From positions 186,001 through 250,000 of the forward strand of contig NZ_CANLMZ010000009.1 of assembly GCF_947492645.1 (NCBI RefSeq): a stretch of DNA of 64,000 bases, in the 5' to 3' direction. The position numbers and the translations under genes are program-made. Positions 1 through 8,338 of this stretch are shown here, piece by piece; position 1 is the stretch's first letter; every line of letters begins with the position of its first letter. Under the pieces are notes generated by a model. That model saw only the letters and a list, made by a program, of their open reading frames with translations, was not told where the DNA came from and searched no databases. This DNA is from an uncultured Pontibacter sp. GTDB taxonomy: Bacteria; Bacteroidota; Bacteroidia; Cytophagales; Hymenobacteraceae.

Positions 1-696
1 CTCCTCCAGGGTAAAAGTAGGTTGTGCCGAGCTGTTCAGGCCCCAACGGTAGTCAGCGTATACTTTTATCAAGTCGGCACCTTTGCCTATCTGCTTTCTC
101 ACCTCCCGGGTTAGCCCATCCATACCATCGGCCACAGCCGCACCAATGGGTGTTTCGATCTCATAATTCAGTTCTTTGGGGCCGTAGCTTCCGCTGGCAA
201 CAATTGCCTCGGTGGCAATCAACATTCGGGGGCCGGGTATCACTCCTTTTTCAATCGCCTGCTTTAGGCCCACATCGTCATAGCCTGCACCTTCAGTACC
301 CAGATCTCTTACAGTAGTAAAGCCGGCCAGCAAAGTAGCCTTTGCATGGTTTGCTGCACGCACGGCACGCTCTGCCCTTGATTCCATCAATACCTGGTCG
401 TTCCAGGAGGTTTCGTTGTAAGGGTGCAGAAACAGGTGGCTGTGTCCCTCAATTAACCCCGGAAGCAGCGTTTTGCCCTTAAGGTCTATAATTTTAGCTG
501 TGGCTGGAACATGATTTAATTTGCCTACTGCCTCTATTTTATCATTTTGTACCAGCACCTGCCACCCTTCGCGCATTTGCTCCCCATCAAATACCCTGTC
601 TGGTTTAAGCAAGTAGTAAACATCAGTTTTTGCCGTTTGTGCAAAGCCTGCCTGCACAAGCAGTAGCAATACTAGTATAAGTCTCAGCTTTATCAA
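1..696 (-). CDS. Amidohydrolase family protein, secreted (3' end outside window)
   Basis: Read from the DNA; 232 residues are visible and the C-terminus lies beyond the left edge. A TTG at 694-696 directly follows an in-frame stop, so it is the only plausible start. Residues 1-20 form a signal peptide ending AGFAQ. The metal-binding HxH motif of the amidohydrolase (TIM-barrel) superfamily is H85-S-H87, within LPGLIEGHSH, followed by a typical GFTTVRD segment near residue 117. This matches imidazolonepropionase-like or prolidase-like amidohydrolases exported by Bacteroidota; the substrate (often peptides or cyclic amides) cannot be told from this part. The remaining metal ligands are off the window. 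Confidence 0.85.
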   Translation of the reverse strand, partial: MIKLRLILVLLLLVQAGFAQTAKTDVYYLLKPDRVFDGEQMREGWQVLVQNDKIEAVGKLNHVPATAKIIDLKGKTLLPGLIEGHSHLFLHPYNETSWNDQVLMESRAERAVRAANHAKATLLAGFTTVRDLGTEGAGYDDVGLKQAIEKGVIPGPRMLIATEAIVASGSYGPKELNYEIETPIGAAVADGMDGLTREVRKQIGKGADLIKVYADYRWGLNSSAQPTFTLEE

Positions 697-1000
697 TTAT
701 ATGCTTGTGTTCAGGTTAACTATAGCTTTTATGTAGAGAATTTTTAAGCAGGTACTGCTGCTAAAAAGTAAGTATACCTAACGTTACCCTTTCAGATATG
801 CCATCAGGTTTTGCCTTTTTAAGCGGTTATACAGGCTAAACAGCTTTAAAATATAAAATTTATTTTAATGGATTATTCGCAATGAAATAAAATAGCAAAA
901 AGACTATACTTTACAGAACCATATTTTATCAGGGAAGTAATAAGCTTTGCGACTACTTCATGGGTATTTTATTTTTACGTTACCTTTGGGAGCAAACTAA
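697..1000. other. Intergenic region
   Basis: About 300 bases of A+T-rich DNA between the divergently oriented amidohydrolase and the PAS fragment. It holds AAGTATA at 770-776 and TATACTT at 905-911, plus a -7-like element at its right end. I see no ORF or RNA gene. Confidence 0.6.
981..988 (+). promoter_or_regulatory. Bacteroidota -7 element
   Basis: TACCTTTG fits the Bacteroidota sigma-A -7 consensus TAnnTTTG and lies 13 bases before the ATG at 1001, implying a very short leader. No clear -33 TTG is present at the usual distance. Confidence 0.4.
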
Positions 1001-1285
1001 ATGGATTACCAGAAGCTTTTTCTTCAGATCCTCAAAACAATTGTTGTGCTCTCGGCCAAGTATAAAGTAGCTGCCGTATCAGACATGTACCTGCAGGTTA
1101 CCATGCGCTCACGGGATAAATTAATCAGGCATGACTTTCTGCAAACTTTTCCGGTAAACCCCATTAACTTAGAATCAGGAAATGGGAAGCTGCTGCGACA
1201 GTCATCAGAAAAAGCTATGCTTAAGAAAGAACGAGATTACCGGGATGTGTTGCGTTACGACATACCGCACCCTCCTGCAATATGA
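1001..1285 (+). CDS. Truncated PAS domain protein (probable sensor-kinase remnant)
   Basis: A 94-residue ORF. Residues 17-90 resemble the N-terminal half of a PAS domain found at the start of many sensor kinases: an L-S-A-K-Y-K-V...AVSDMYL motif, then a DFLQTFPVNP segment, then RYDIPHP near residue 88. In family members this block is followed by the second half of the PAS core and by kinase domains. Here a TGA follows directly at 1283-1285 and the next gene starts 58 bases on. It is therefore a remnant of a larger sensor gene or a stand-alone PAS fragment. The PAS assignment is by remembered motif pattern; a retained promoter-like element upstream hints that it may still be transcribed. Confidence 0.5.
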   Translation: MDYQKLFLQILKTIVVLSAKYKVAAVSDMYLQVTMRSRDKLIRHDFLQTFPVNPINLESGNGKLLRQSSEKAMLKKERDYRDVLRYDIPHPPAI

Positions 1286-1343
1286 ATTTCTAGTTTAGGC
1301 TTTTTTGTTTGCCAAATTCCAGATCAACATACTTTGTAATGCC

Positions 1344-2054
1344 ATGGACATTGTCGGCAACCTTGTTATACTTGCAATAAGCTGGTTTTTGCTTCGCCTG
1401 GAGCACAAGTCTTTACAGAATGCCCTGGGCTTAAACTTATCGATATACAGGTTACTGCAATTTATGGTGGGTTTTTTAGCTACGGTCACGCTTGCCGTGC
1501 TTGTACATTATACGTATGCGGTTGCGGCAAATTTTACGTGGGTTTTGCGTGCAAATATAAGTCCGTATACTTTGGTGTTAAACGTATACGCAGCGCTTAG
1601 CCTGGTGCTTTTACAAGAGTTGCTTTTCAGGGGATATTTACTGTACCAGGGAATAGGGTTATTAGGAGAGCGCAGCGCAAACTTTATAAGCGCAGCGGCT
1701 TTTGGCATGTACCATTGGTTTATACTGGGCGTTTTTGGGAATCCTTTTTTGATGGTGTGGGTGTTGCTAACTACAGGCATCTGGGGACTTATGTTTGCGT
1801 ATGCCTTCTCTAAAACCCACTCTTTGGCTTTGCCGGTTGGTTTGCATTTTGGTTGGGCCTTTGTAGATAAGTACATTTTATCGGATAGTGGCCAAAGTCT
1901 TTTAGTGCCTGTTACATCCATACATTCGCGTTACCCGAATACAATTGAAAGCATCATGTACCTGCATTTGCCTAAAATTGCTTTTGCTGTACTTGTAATT
2001 ATACTGTTGATAAAAAGTAGATCGTTGGTTAGCAGCAGGCCCAAGTATAAGTAG
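1344..2054 (+). CDS. CPBP family intramembrane protein (Rce1/CAAX-like)
   Basis: 236 residues from the ATG at 1344; a TTG 39 bases upstream would add 13 unlikely residues. Six to seven hydrophobic segments and the CPBP (Abi/Rce1) motif series are visible: motif 1 at residues 91-97 (QELLFRG), motif 2 as F120-x3-H124, and motif 3 at H168 (HFGWAF). The family comprises membrane metalloproteases related to type II CAAX prenyl endopeptidases. Oddly, motif 1 normally begins with two glutamates, the first being the catalytic base in Rce1; here it is Q91-E92. The protein may be catalytically inactive or altered. It stands alone between the PAS fragment and a deaminase. Confidence 0.8.
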   Translation: MDIVGNLVILAISWFLLRLEHKSLQNALGLNLSIYRLLQFMVGFLATVTLAVLVHYTYAVAANFTWVLRANISPYTLVLNVYAALSLVLLQELLFRGYLLYQGIGLLGERSANFISAAAFGMYHWFILGVFGNPFLMVWVLLTTGIWGLMFAYAFSKTHSLALPVGLHFGWAFVDKYILSDSGQSLLVPVTSIHSRYPNTIESIMYLHLPKIAFAVLVIILLIKSRSLVSSRPKYK

Positions 2055-2123
2055 TGTAACGCAGCAGGGCTTTGCTAAGTATAACGTCGCTATACTCCTA
2101 CATTTAAACTTACACTCATAAAC

Positions 2124-2561
2124 ATGAACGAATTTTTACAAGCCGCGCTGGATGAAGCCCGCAAAGGCTACGAAGAAGGTGGAGTACCCATAGGATCTGT
2201 GCTGGTACATAAGGGCAAAATAATTGGCCGCGGACACAACAAGCGGGTGCAGCAGGGGAGTGTGGTGTTGCACGGTGAGATGGATGCGCTGGAAAACGCA
2301 GGTCGTCAGCCTGCCGCTGTTTACAGGGAATGTGAACTTTATACTACGCTTTCGCCCTGCCCAATGTGCTCTGGTACCATTCTGCTTTACGGTATACCTA
2401 AAGTAGTTATCGGTGAAAACAAGACGTTTATGGGTGAGGAAGCACTATTGCGCGAAAGGGGAGTAGCTGTTTCAGTAGCAGATAGTGAGGAGTGCTATAA
2501 GCTGATGCAGCAATTTATACAAGAGAAACCCGCGCTGTGGAACGAAGACATCGGGGTGTAA
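2124..2561 (+). CDS. Cytosine deaminase, yeast Fcy1-like
   Basis: 145 residues of the cytidine deaminase-like superfamily. The zinc site is complete: H50-G-E52 with E52 as proton shuttle, and C79-P-M-C82. The sequence around and after it (YTTLSPCPMC, then YGIPKVVIGEN, and a C-terminal LWNEDIG) closely follows the yeast cytosine deaminase Fcy1 rather than bacterial TadA or the unrelated amidohydrolase CodA. The expected reaction is cytosine to uracil plus ammonia in pyrimidine salvage, in the cytoplasm. The start ATG is unambiguous. It is probably a monocistronic gene ending near the bidirectional terminator at 2658-2698. Specificity for cytosine over other purine or pyrimidine bases is inferred from similarity. 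Confidence 0.85.
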   Translation: MNEFLQAALDEARKGYEEGGVPIGSVLVHKGKIIGRGHNKRVQQGSVVLHGEMDALENAGRQPAAVYRECELYTTLSPCPMCSGTILLYGIPKVVIGENKTFMGEEALLRERGVAVSVADSEECYKLMQQFIQEKPALWNEDIGV

Positions 2562-2657
2562 TTTTAAAAGTATAAACCCTTGAGTAAAGGTTGGCCATAT
2601 ATTAACATCCAACTGATACCGCCCATGGTATTTACATGAATACCGGGCATTACAGGC

Positions 2658-2698
2658 AAATAAAAGGGGAAACGCACCTAACGTTTCCCCTTTTATTT
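2658..2698. terminator. Bidirectional rho-independent terminator
   Basis: Perfect 17 bp inverted repeat (2658-2674 and 2682-2698) around a 7-base loop, with A-rich left and T-rich right flanks inside the stem. It sits between the convergent deaminase and M48 protease genes and can serve both. Confidence 0.9.
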
Positions 2699-2706
2699 AG
2701 CTCGTT

Positions 2707-4140
2707 TTATTCTACAACTTTGATTAACATGCCTTGCTCTACGCGGTCCTGCAATTTCATGCCGTTCAGTACAGCAAACTCTTCAAGCCTTTTACTTTCT
2801 TTGGTATAAGTCTGTAATGCCTGTGCCAAGGTGCCGGTTTGTTTTACTGTTTTGATGCGCACACGTTCTGGTTGTTTATTCAGCTTAGAGGCATCTGTCA
2901 GTTGCCTGAAGCCTTCCATGGTATTGCTGAACAGTTGCGCGTAGGTATTAAAGTTTTGCTCTGAGGATATTCCCATTATACTATAAATATTGCCCCCGTA
3001 CTGGATCAGGTAAGTGAGCGTGCGGATAGTGCCTTGCTCTTGCTTCTGATCGGCAATAACAGCCATGGCGGGCAAGCCGTTTACTGTTACATTACCAGAT
3101 TGTACAGGTGTTAGCTGGTAGTTCTGCATAAGTTGCTGGGCTGCTTCCTGTAAAGAATTTCCGGCCGCCAAGGTCAGATTCATGATGGCTGATCCGTCCT
3201 TTGGTGCCATCTGGAACATTTGCGGGGTGTTCTGATAACCCCAGTTAGACGGCACCGGAAACTGAAACTTTAGCTCAGGATGGTAAAAAACGCCTCCCTC
3301 TACAAAGCCTTGCTTAGGGTCTTCGCCATAAATTATGCCATCTATCATTTTAAGGTAATTGTTGCGGTTTACTTCCGGGTTTTGCAAGCCAACTTTCTGC
3401 TTCCAGTCAGAGGCGAGCTGCTGCACAGTAGTATAGCGGTTGCCCGGGTCCGGGTGCGTAGACAGAAACTCAGGTATGGCTGCGCCGCTTTCTTCCTGCT
3501 TGCGTTGCAGCGTTAAAAAGAAGTCAGCCATTTCTGCGGCATCATAGCCAATTTTAGTCGAGTATTCTACTCCTAGCCTGTCCGACTCCCGTTCATCATC
3601 GCGCCCGAATTTTAAGAACAGCAGTCCCAGGCCCTGCGATGCGGCATCTCCGAACTGTGCAAGTTCCGGCGAAATGATCATGCCGGCAATGAGACCTACC
3701 TGGGCAAGTATGGATTTGCTTTGTTGCTGGGCAGAGTGGCGCGCGGCTATATGTCCAATTTCGTGGCCAAGTACACCAGCAAACTGGGCTTCGTTGTTAA
3801 AATGGGCCATAATACCACGCGTAAAGTATACATAGCCACCAGGAACAGCAAAGGCATTGAGTACTGGAGAGTCGAGTATCTTGAAGTTATACTTGATATT
3901 GCTGCGGTGAGAGATAGCCGCCATCTGCTGCCCTTTTTGATCTATGAATTTTTGCAGAGCAGGGTTGTCGTACATGCCAAATTGGGCGACAATTTGTGGG
4001 TCAGCTTCTTTTCCCATGGCCAGTTCCTGGCCTTCAGACATCAGGATAACGTCTTTTTTGCCTGTTACCGGGTTGGTAGAACAGGAACTCCATACGGTCA
4101 TAAAGCCTGCCAGTAAACAGGCCGATATATACTTTTTCAT
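2707..4140 (-). CDS. M48 family zinc metalloprotease, lipoprotein
   Basis: 477 residues from the ATG at 4140; another ATG at 4161 would add seven residues before the signal peptide. The N-terminus is a lipoprotein signal (lipobox ending SSC), placing it at the periplasmic face. The zinc motif HEIGH is at residues 126-130, with a downstream DRLG segment carrying the third-ligand region. The order of catalytic domain, then a middle region, then a C-terminal LysM-like segment resembles BepA/YfgC-type and other bacterial M48 proteases. These take part in outer-membrane protein quality control. It is a single gene with the terminator at 2658-2698 directly downstream. The exact substrate is not predictable. 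Confidence 0.9.
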   Translation of the reverse strand: MKKYISACLLAGFMTVWSSCSTNPVTGKKDVILMSEGQELAMGKEADPQIVAQFGMYDNPALQKFIDQKGQQMAAISHRSNIKYNFKILDSPVLNAFAVPGGYVYFTRGIMAHFNNEAQFAGVLGHEIGHIAARHSAQQQSKSILAQVGLIAGMIISPELAQFGDAASQGLGLLFLKFGRDDERESDRLGVEYSTKIGYDAAEMADFFLTLQRKQEESGAAIPEFLSTHPDPGNRYTTVQQLASDWKQKVGLQNPEVNRNNYLKMIDGIIYGEDPKQGFVEGGVFYHPELKFQFPVPSNWGYQNTPQMFQMAPKDGSAIMNLTLAAGNSLQEAAQQLMQNYQLTPVQSGNVTVNGLPAMAVIADQKQEQGTIRTLTYLIQYGGNIYSIMGISSEQNFNTYAQLFSNTMEGFRQLTDASKLNKQPERVRIKTVKQTGTLAQALQTYTKESKRLEEFAVLNGMKLQDRVEQGMLIKVVE

Positions 4141-4344
4141 AGTAGTGCGTTTTGGTTTCATGTTGCTGATCCGTGAAGTTTAAATTCTTGGAAAAGCTAT
4201 ATTCACTTTCTAAAACGGTACTATAAAGTATATGTTTCTTAGGCTGTGTTATAGCGGCAGTTGCACAGGTTACAAGTCTCCCCGTTAACTCTAAAACACA
4301 TGGTGCTAAAGGTAGCGGGGTATGCAGCAGCAGGTAATAAAAAA

Positions 4345-4743
4345 TTACGCTTTTCTGCTGATTTCAGCGATAGCGCTGTCTTCCAGGGGCTTTTGCAGAA
4401 AGCTGCTCACAATTTTATACTTTTTGGCCTTTTCTATTTCTTCTGCATCTATGGATGATGTTAGGATATAGATCTGGCACCTGCTGCTAAGTATCTGCTC
4501 GTAAGGCATTAGAGCATCCAAAAATTCCCATCCGCTCATGTGAGGCATGTTCAGGTCCAGGAACATGATGTCGGGCAGGTGCTGGTAGTCGCCGCGCTTA
4601 AACAACGCTATTAATTCTGCAAGCGCCTCATTGGCGTACAGAAAGCCTTTAAATTCCCGGGCAAATTCTATCACCTCCAGCATATTCTCTGCTAAGAAAA
4701 TGCTGATTTCGTCGTCGTCGATGATAAATACTTTATTATACAT
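4345..4743 (-). CDS. Single-domain response regulator (CheY-like receiver)
   Basis: 132 residues from the ATG at 4743. A receiver domain fills the protein: acidic pair DDDE near residue 8, phospho-acceptor Asp in MFLDLNMP, conserved Thr/Ser in ILTSS and Lys in QKP. There is no output domain, so it should act by protein contact or as a phosphorelay intermediate. Its ATG overlaps the last eight bases of the upstream histidine kinase (ATGTATAA), which indicates translational coupling and makes that kinase the likely phosphodonor. This kinase plus lone-receiver layout, with an Rcp1-like regulator, is common in Bacteroidota and cyanobacteria. The upstream ORF extension to 4803 is not needed. Confidence 0.9.
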   Translation of the reverse strand: MYNKVFIIDDDEISIFLAENMLEVIEFAREFKGFLYANEALAELIALFKRGDYQHLPDIMFLDLNMPHMSGWEFLDALMPYEQILSSRCQIYILTSSIDAEEIEKAKKYKIVSSFLQKPLEDSAIAEISRKA

Positions 4744-6922
4744 TTTTTGCTCCAAGAAAAATTTTAAATGCAGTACCCATGCCAGGAGCACTTTTAACCT
4801 CAATTTTGCCGCCTATTGTTTCTACCTGCGTTTTTACTAAAAATAAGCCAATACCTTTGCCATGTGTGTTAGGGTGAAAGCGCTTGTAAAGCTTGAAAAG
4901 CTGATTATCTACCAGTTGCATATCCATTCCTAAACCATTGTCGCTTACGGTGTACACATACCCACGGTCATCTTTGCTTACTTCCATCTTCAAGGTCAGG
5001 TTCCGTTCCGGCGAACTATACTTTACGGCATTTGATACCAGGTTATGAAGTATGCTGTATAAATAAGCTTTATTTGATATTATAGTAAAGTTACTATCTA
5101 TATGCACATCCACTACAGCATTCATTAGCACAAATTCGTCCTGAAAAGTAGAGAGTACCTCACTTGTTATCTGTAGCAGGTTTACATTTTCGCGAGGTAG
5201 CGTTCTGTCTGCGTCGCGGACTGAAAGTATGGTGCCGATATCAGTTATAACTCCATCTAACTGTGTTATAGATGTCTGCAATTTTTCGAGTATGGTTTCA
5301 AACTGAGGAGAATCAGGACTTACTTTACGCACCAGCCTCGACAGGCCCAGGGCATTGGCTACCGGTGCCCTTAAGTTATGCGACACAATGTAAGTGAACT
5401 GCTGCAGGTTGAGGTTCTGCTTGTGCAGGTCGTCGGCTAATTTAATGAGCTCGGCTTCCGCTTTCTTCTTTTCGGTGATATCGGTTTGTATGGCTACGTA
5501 ATTAAGCAGGTTACCCTCGGCATCCTTGATGGGAGTAACATCGATCTTTGCCCAATAGGCCTCGCCAGTTTTGCGGTAATTAAGTACTTCCGTTGTAAAG
5601 TATGTTTGTTCTTTGTATTTCTGGCGAATAAACTGTTCGGTTTCCTTATCGGTTTCATGGCCCTGCAAAAGCATACTGGGTACTAAACCAACCACCTCAT
5701 GCTTGCTATACCCTGAGAGGCGCGTAAAACCATCGTTCACCCACTCAATCGTACCGTTCTTGTTCATTATCACTACGCCATTTATGGTTTTACTTGCCAC
5801 CAAAGACAGTTTTTCCATTTCGCGCTTTAGTACGTTCTGGGCAGTTGTATCTATATAGTTAATGGCTATTCCACCTTCGAAAGGGAAAATGCTGTAACTC
5901 AGGGTGATGTTGTTGTTATCGGGATAAGTCTCCTCAAGGTATACAGGTTTGCCTGTCTGCGCAACTTCCCGGCACTTCAGGTAAAAGTCTGATTTTAGCA
6001 TCCACGGAAAAATTTCGAAGATACTATTGCCTAGAAGCTCATCCCGAGATTTTTGGATAACATCGCAATGCGCCTGGTTTGTGAAAGTATAGCGCCAGGT
6101 AGCATCCAGGGCAAAAAAAGGCTCGGTTACGCTTTCGAGTATCTTACGGAGTTGTTCGGAGTGCTCCTGCATTAGCCTCTGTGCCTGTATTGCTTCCGTG
6201 ATATCTTTTGCGATGCCTTGTACTCCTATTACCGCTCCGCTCAGGTACACAGGCAGCAATGTTACATGCACCACTTTAACTTCGTCCAGGGCATCCACTA
6301 CGCGCATCTCAAACATGTTTGGCTCTCCAGCGCTGGTTCTCTGGAAAATACCCTTTACTTTTTTAACATCAGGGGGATAGGTGATATCGGCAAAGTGTAC
6401 ATCTGGCTGTATGATGTCTTTCAGGCGCAGAATACGATAAAATTGCTTGTTAACTGACTTAAAGTATCCTTGTAAGTTTAGTGAGAAAACAGCGTCCGGG
6501 TGTTCTTTAAATAGTGATTGATAGTATGCCTCATGCAGATCCTTTTCCGATCTTTCAATAAGCGTTTCTGTGATATCCCGGGAGTTGGTGATAAGCCCGC
6601 GAATAGCCTCGTTATGCAATTGGTTACTCACAGTCGTTTCTAACCAGCGCCAACCATCATTTTTCGACTTAAACCTGTAAGGTGGGGTAATCACTTTGTC
6701 AGCAACTCCTGCATTGGAGAGTATCTCTACAATAGCTGGCAGGTCTTCGGGGTGTATGTATTCAAGGGCACTTTGCCCAACCATTTCGGCCGCTTTAAAC
6801 CCAAGAGCTGCTTCAACAGAGTCTCCTACATACTTATACATGCCCGTCTCATCTATTACCGACAGCAAATCGGTACTATTAAGAAGCAAATGCTTGAAGA
6901 AATCTAAATTCAACAGACTCAT
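4736..6922 (-). CDS. Multi-PAS sensor histidine kinase
   Basis: 728 residues without predicted membrane segments, so a cytoplasmic sensor. Roughly four PAS/PAC units fill residues 10-495, the last with a clear PAC tail (YVAIQTDITEKKKAE). A short coiled coil leads into the dimerization domain with phospho-accepting His515 (SHNLRAP). The HATPase domain covers about residues 615-725, with N box near SNAVKYS, G1 box DNGLGMD and a GKGIGLFL motif. The H box S-H-N-L-R-A-P is typical of Bacteroidota kinases partnered with a single receiver, and its gene overlaps the downstream receiver gene by 8 bases. The sensed signal cannot be inferred. Confidence 0.93.
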   Translation of the reverse strand: MSLLNLDFFKHLLLNSTDLLSVIDETGMYKYVGDSVEAALGFKAAEMVGQSALEYIHPEDLPAIVEILSNAGVADKVITPPYRFKSKNDGWRWLETTVSNQLHNEAIRGLITNSRDITETLIERSEKDLHEAYYQSLFKEHPDAVFSLNLQGYFKSVNKQFYRILRLKDIIQPDVHFADITYPPDVKKVKGIFQRTSAGEPNMFEMRVVDALDEVKVVHVTLLPVYLSGAVIGVQGIAKDITEAIQAQRLMQEHSEQLRKILESVTEPFFALDATWRYTFTNQAHCDVIQKSRDELLGNSIFEIFPWMLKSDFYLKCREVAQTGKPVYLEETYPDNNNITLSYSIFPFEGGIAINYIDTTAQNVLKREMEKLSLVASKTINGVVIMNKNGTIEWVNDGFTRLSGYSKHEVVGLVPSMLLQGHETDKETEQFIRQKYKEQTYFTTEVLNYRKTGEAYWAKIDVTPIKDAEGNLLNYVAIQTDITEKKKAEAELIKLADDLHKQNLNLQQFTYIVSHNLRAPVANALGLSRLVRKVSPDSPQFETILEKLQTSITQLDGVITDIGTILSVRDADRTLPRENVNLLQITSEVLSTFQDEFVLMNAVVDVHIDSNFTIISNKAYLYSILHNLVSNAVKYSSPERNLTLKMEVSKDDRGYVYTVSDNGLGMDMQLVDNQLFKLYKRFHPNTHGKGIGLFLVKTQVETIGGKIEVKSAPGMGTAFKIFLGAKNV

Positions 6923-7067
6923 GTTACTGCGGTAATTTTGCTAATATTAATTAAAAAAGTCTGTTATGGTTAGTTTCGGCGTAATTAAAGTATAAGTTTC
7001 TCTGTGAAATTAGGCGTAGCTGATGTCCTGAACAATTTAGTGCGATTTTAAATTATGGACTAAGCAG

Positions 7068-7081
7068 CACCTTGCAAGGTG
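7068..7081. promoter_or_regulatory. 14 bp perfect palindrome, candidate operator
   Basis: CACCTTGCAAGGTG is fully self-complementary. It lies in the intergenic region between the divergent sensor kinase and HMA-AraC genes, about 95 bases before the proposed -7 element of the latter. A dimeric regulator site is possible, but no factor is identified. Confidence 0.3.
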
Positions 7082-7173
7082 TTTATACTGGTTTGTAAGA
7101 TACTCTAAAATATGCAGCTGTTTCATCTTTACCAAATTTAGAGGATAAGTATGAATTCAAAATTCCAGATTTT

Positions 7174-7181
7174 TACCTTTG
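7174..7181 (+). promoter_or_regulatory. Bacteroidota -7 element
   Basis: TACCTTTG fits TAnnTTTG exactly, 16 bases before the ATG at 7198, predicting a leader of about 10 bases for the HMA-AraC gene. A -33 TTG is not obvious. Confidence 0.5.
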
Positions 7182-7197
7182 TAGCAAATTATAATTC

Positions 7198-7779
7198 ATG
7201 GGAACGTTAAAACTGTACATCAAAAACATGGTTTGCGACCGCTGCAACAGAGTTGTGGCCGAAGAACTAGCGGCGTTGGGCTACCAGGTGGTGCAGGTAT
7301 CGCTTGGTGAAGCCGAAATAAGCAAAGCTGACAATGCTTTTGATCTTGATAAAATAAGAGAGACCCTAATCGCAAATGGTTTTGAGCTTTTAGATGACCG
7401 CAAAACCCAGCTGATAGAGCAGGTTAAAGTGGCCATTATAGAACTGGTACACCGGCAAGGAGAGGCTGATCTGCATATCAACACATCGGATTACCTGTCA
7501 GAGAAGCTGCACCTGGAGTATAGCTACATAAGCTCGCTGTTCTCAGCCCACGAAGGCATCACCATAGAAAAGTACCTGATACTGCAGCGCGTAGAGCGTG
7601 TAAAAGAACTGTTAGTCTACAATGAGCTTAGCTTAAAAGAAATTGCCTACCAGTTAGGTTACAGTAGCGTAGCCCATTTATCAAACCAGTTCAAAAAAGT
7701 GACCGGCTTAACGCCCAGCTACTTTAAAGAGGTGAAAGACAACAAGCGCAAAACTATTGACCAGGTGCAGAACCAGTAG
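7198..7779 (+). CDS. AraC-family regulator with N-terminal HMA-like metal-binding domain
   Basis: 193 residues. Residues 1-65 look like a ferredoxin-fold heavy-metal-associated (HMA) domain: a beta strand, then M11-V-C13-D-R-C16 (the MxCxxC copper-binding motif), and a GFELLDD end. Residues 85-185 carry two helix-turn-helices of the AraC/XylS type, including LSLKEIAYQLGYSSVAHLSNQF and an F-K-K-V-T-G-L-T-P-S-Y-F signature. The expected role is a transcription factor that senses a soft metal such as copper directly. Known relatives in Bacteroidota sit near heavy-metal transport genes, yet no metal transporter or P-type ATPase is present here. Metal identity is an inference. Confidence 0.88.
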   Translation: MGTLKLYIKNMVCDRCNRVVAEELAALGYQVVQVSLGEAEISKADNAFDLDKIRETLIANGFELLDDRKTQLIEQVKVAIIELVHRQGEADLHINTSDYLSEKLHLEYSYISSLFSAHEGITIEKYLILQRVERVKELLVYNELSLKEIAYQLGYSSVAHLSNQFKKVTGLTPSYFKEVKDNKRKTIDQVQNQ

Positions 7780-7860
7780 CAACTGGCCGCTTTATTTAAA
7801 TATACTTTCTTAGAGATTGGCAGAAGCCATTATTAAAGTACAGGTAAGAAAATTAGAGGC

Positions 7861-8325
7861 ATGTATTCACGCGAGCAGGCATCACAACTAAGACAAGCAT
7901 TCTGGACAGCTTTCGGGCAGTATATTGCGCCGCACCTTTCCTCAGACGGCGAAAGAATAAATTGGTCTAACTACAAAACCGGGCTAAAGCATGTGTATTT
8001 CCGGATGCAGGCCGAAAAGAAATCCGCTTTTATTGGTATAGAAATAACACACCCTGACATAGCTATACAAGAGTTGTTTTTTGAGCAGTTTACGGAGCTA
8101 AAAAACCTGCTGCACGAATATTTGGGGGAGGAGTGGGTGTGGGCGCCTCTCACTACCAACAGCGAGGGCAGAACCGTGAGCCGAATTTATAAAGACCTGC
8201 CTGACGTAAGCGTATTCAATAAAGATGACTGGCCGGCGCTGATCTCTTTTTTCAAGCCCCGCATCATTGCCCTGGACGACTTCTGGAGCGGCGCGAAGTA
8301 TAGCTTTGATGATCTGAGGGAATAG
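7861..8325 (+). CDS. DUF4268 domain-containing protein
   Basis: 154 residues that match the pattern of the DUF4268 family: an N-terminal R-Q-A-F-W-T-A-F-G-Q-Y segment, a central NWSNYKTG followed by FRMQAEKKSAFIGIEI, and a C-terminal D-W-P-x2-I-x2-F-x-P stretch. DUF4268 also occurs at the C-terminus of restriction-related nuclease-like proteins; the short stand-alone form has no established function. It has no signal peptide or membrane segment. It follows the HMA-AraC gene by 81 bases and converges on the 5-oxoprolinase operon with only 13 bases between stop codons, so no independent terminator is visible. Confidence 0.75.
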   Translation: MYSREQASQLRQAFWTAFGQYIAPHLSSDGERINWSNYKTGLKHVYFRMQAEKKSAFIGIEITHPDIAIQELFFEQFTELKNLLHEYLGEEWVWAPLTTNSEGRTVSRIYKDLPDVSVFNKDDWPALISFFKPRIIALDDFWSGAKYSFDDLRE

Positions 8326-8338
8326 TGATAAAGGGTTT

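Noticed and set aside
24..317. 97-residue plus-strand ORF at the left edge
   Set aside because: It is antisense to the amidohydrolase coding sequence, which has clear motifs and a signal peptide.
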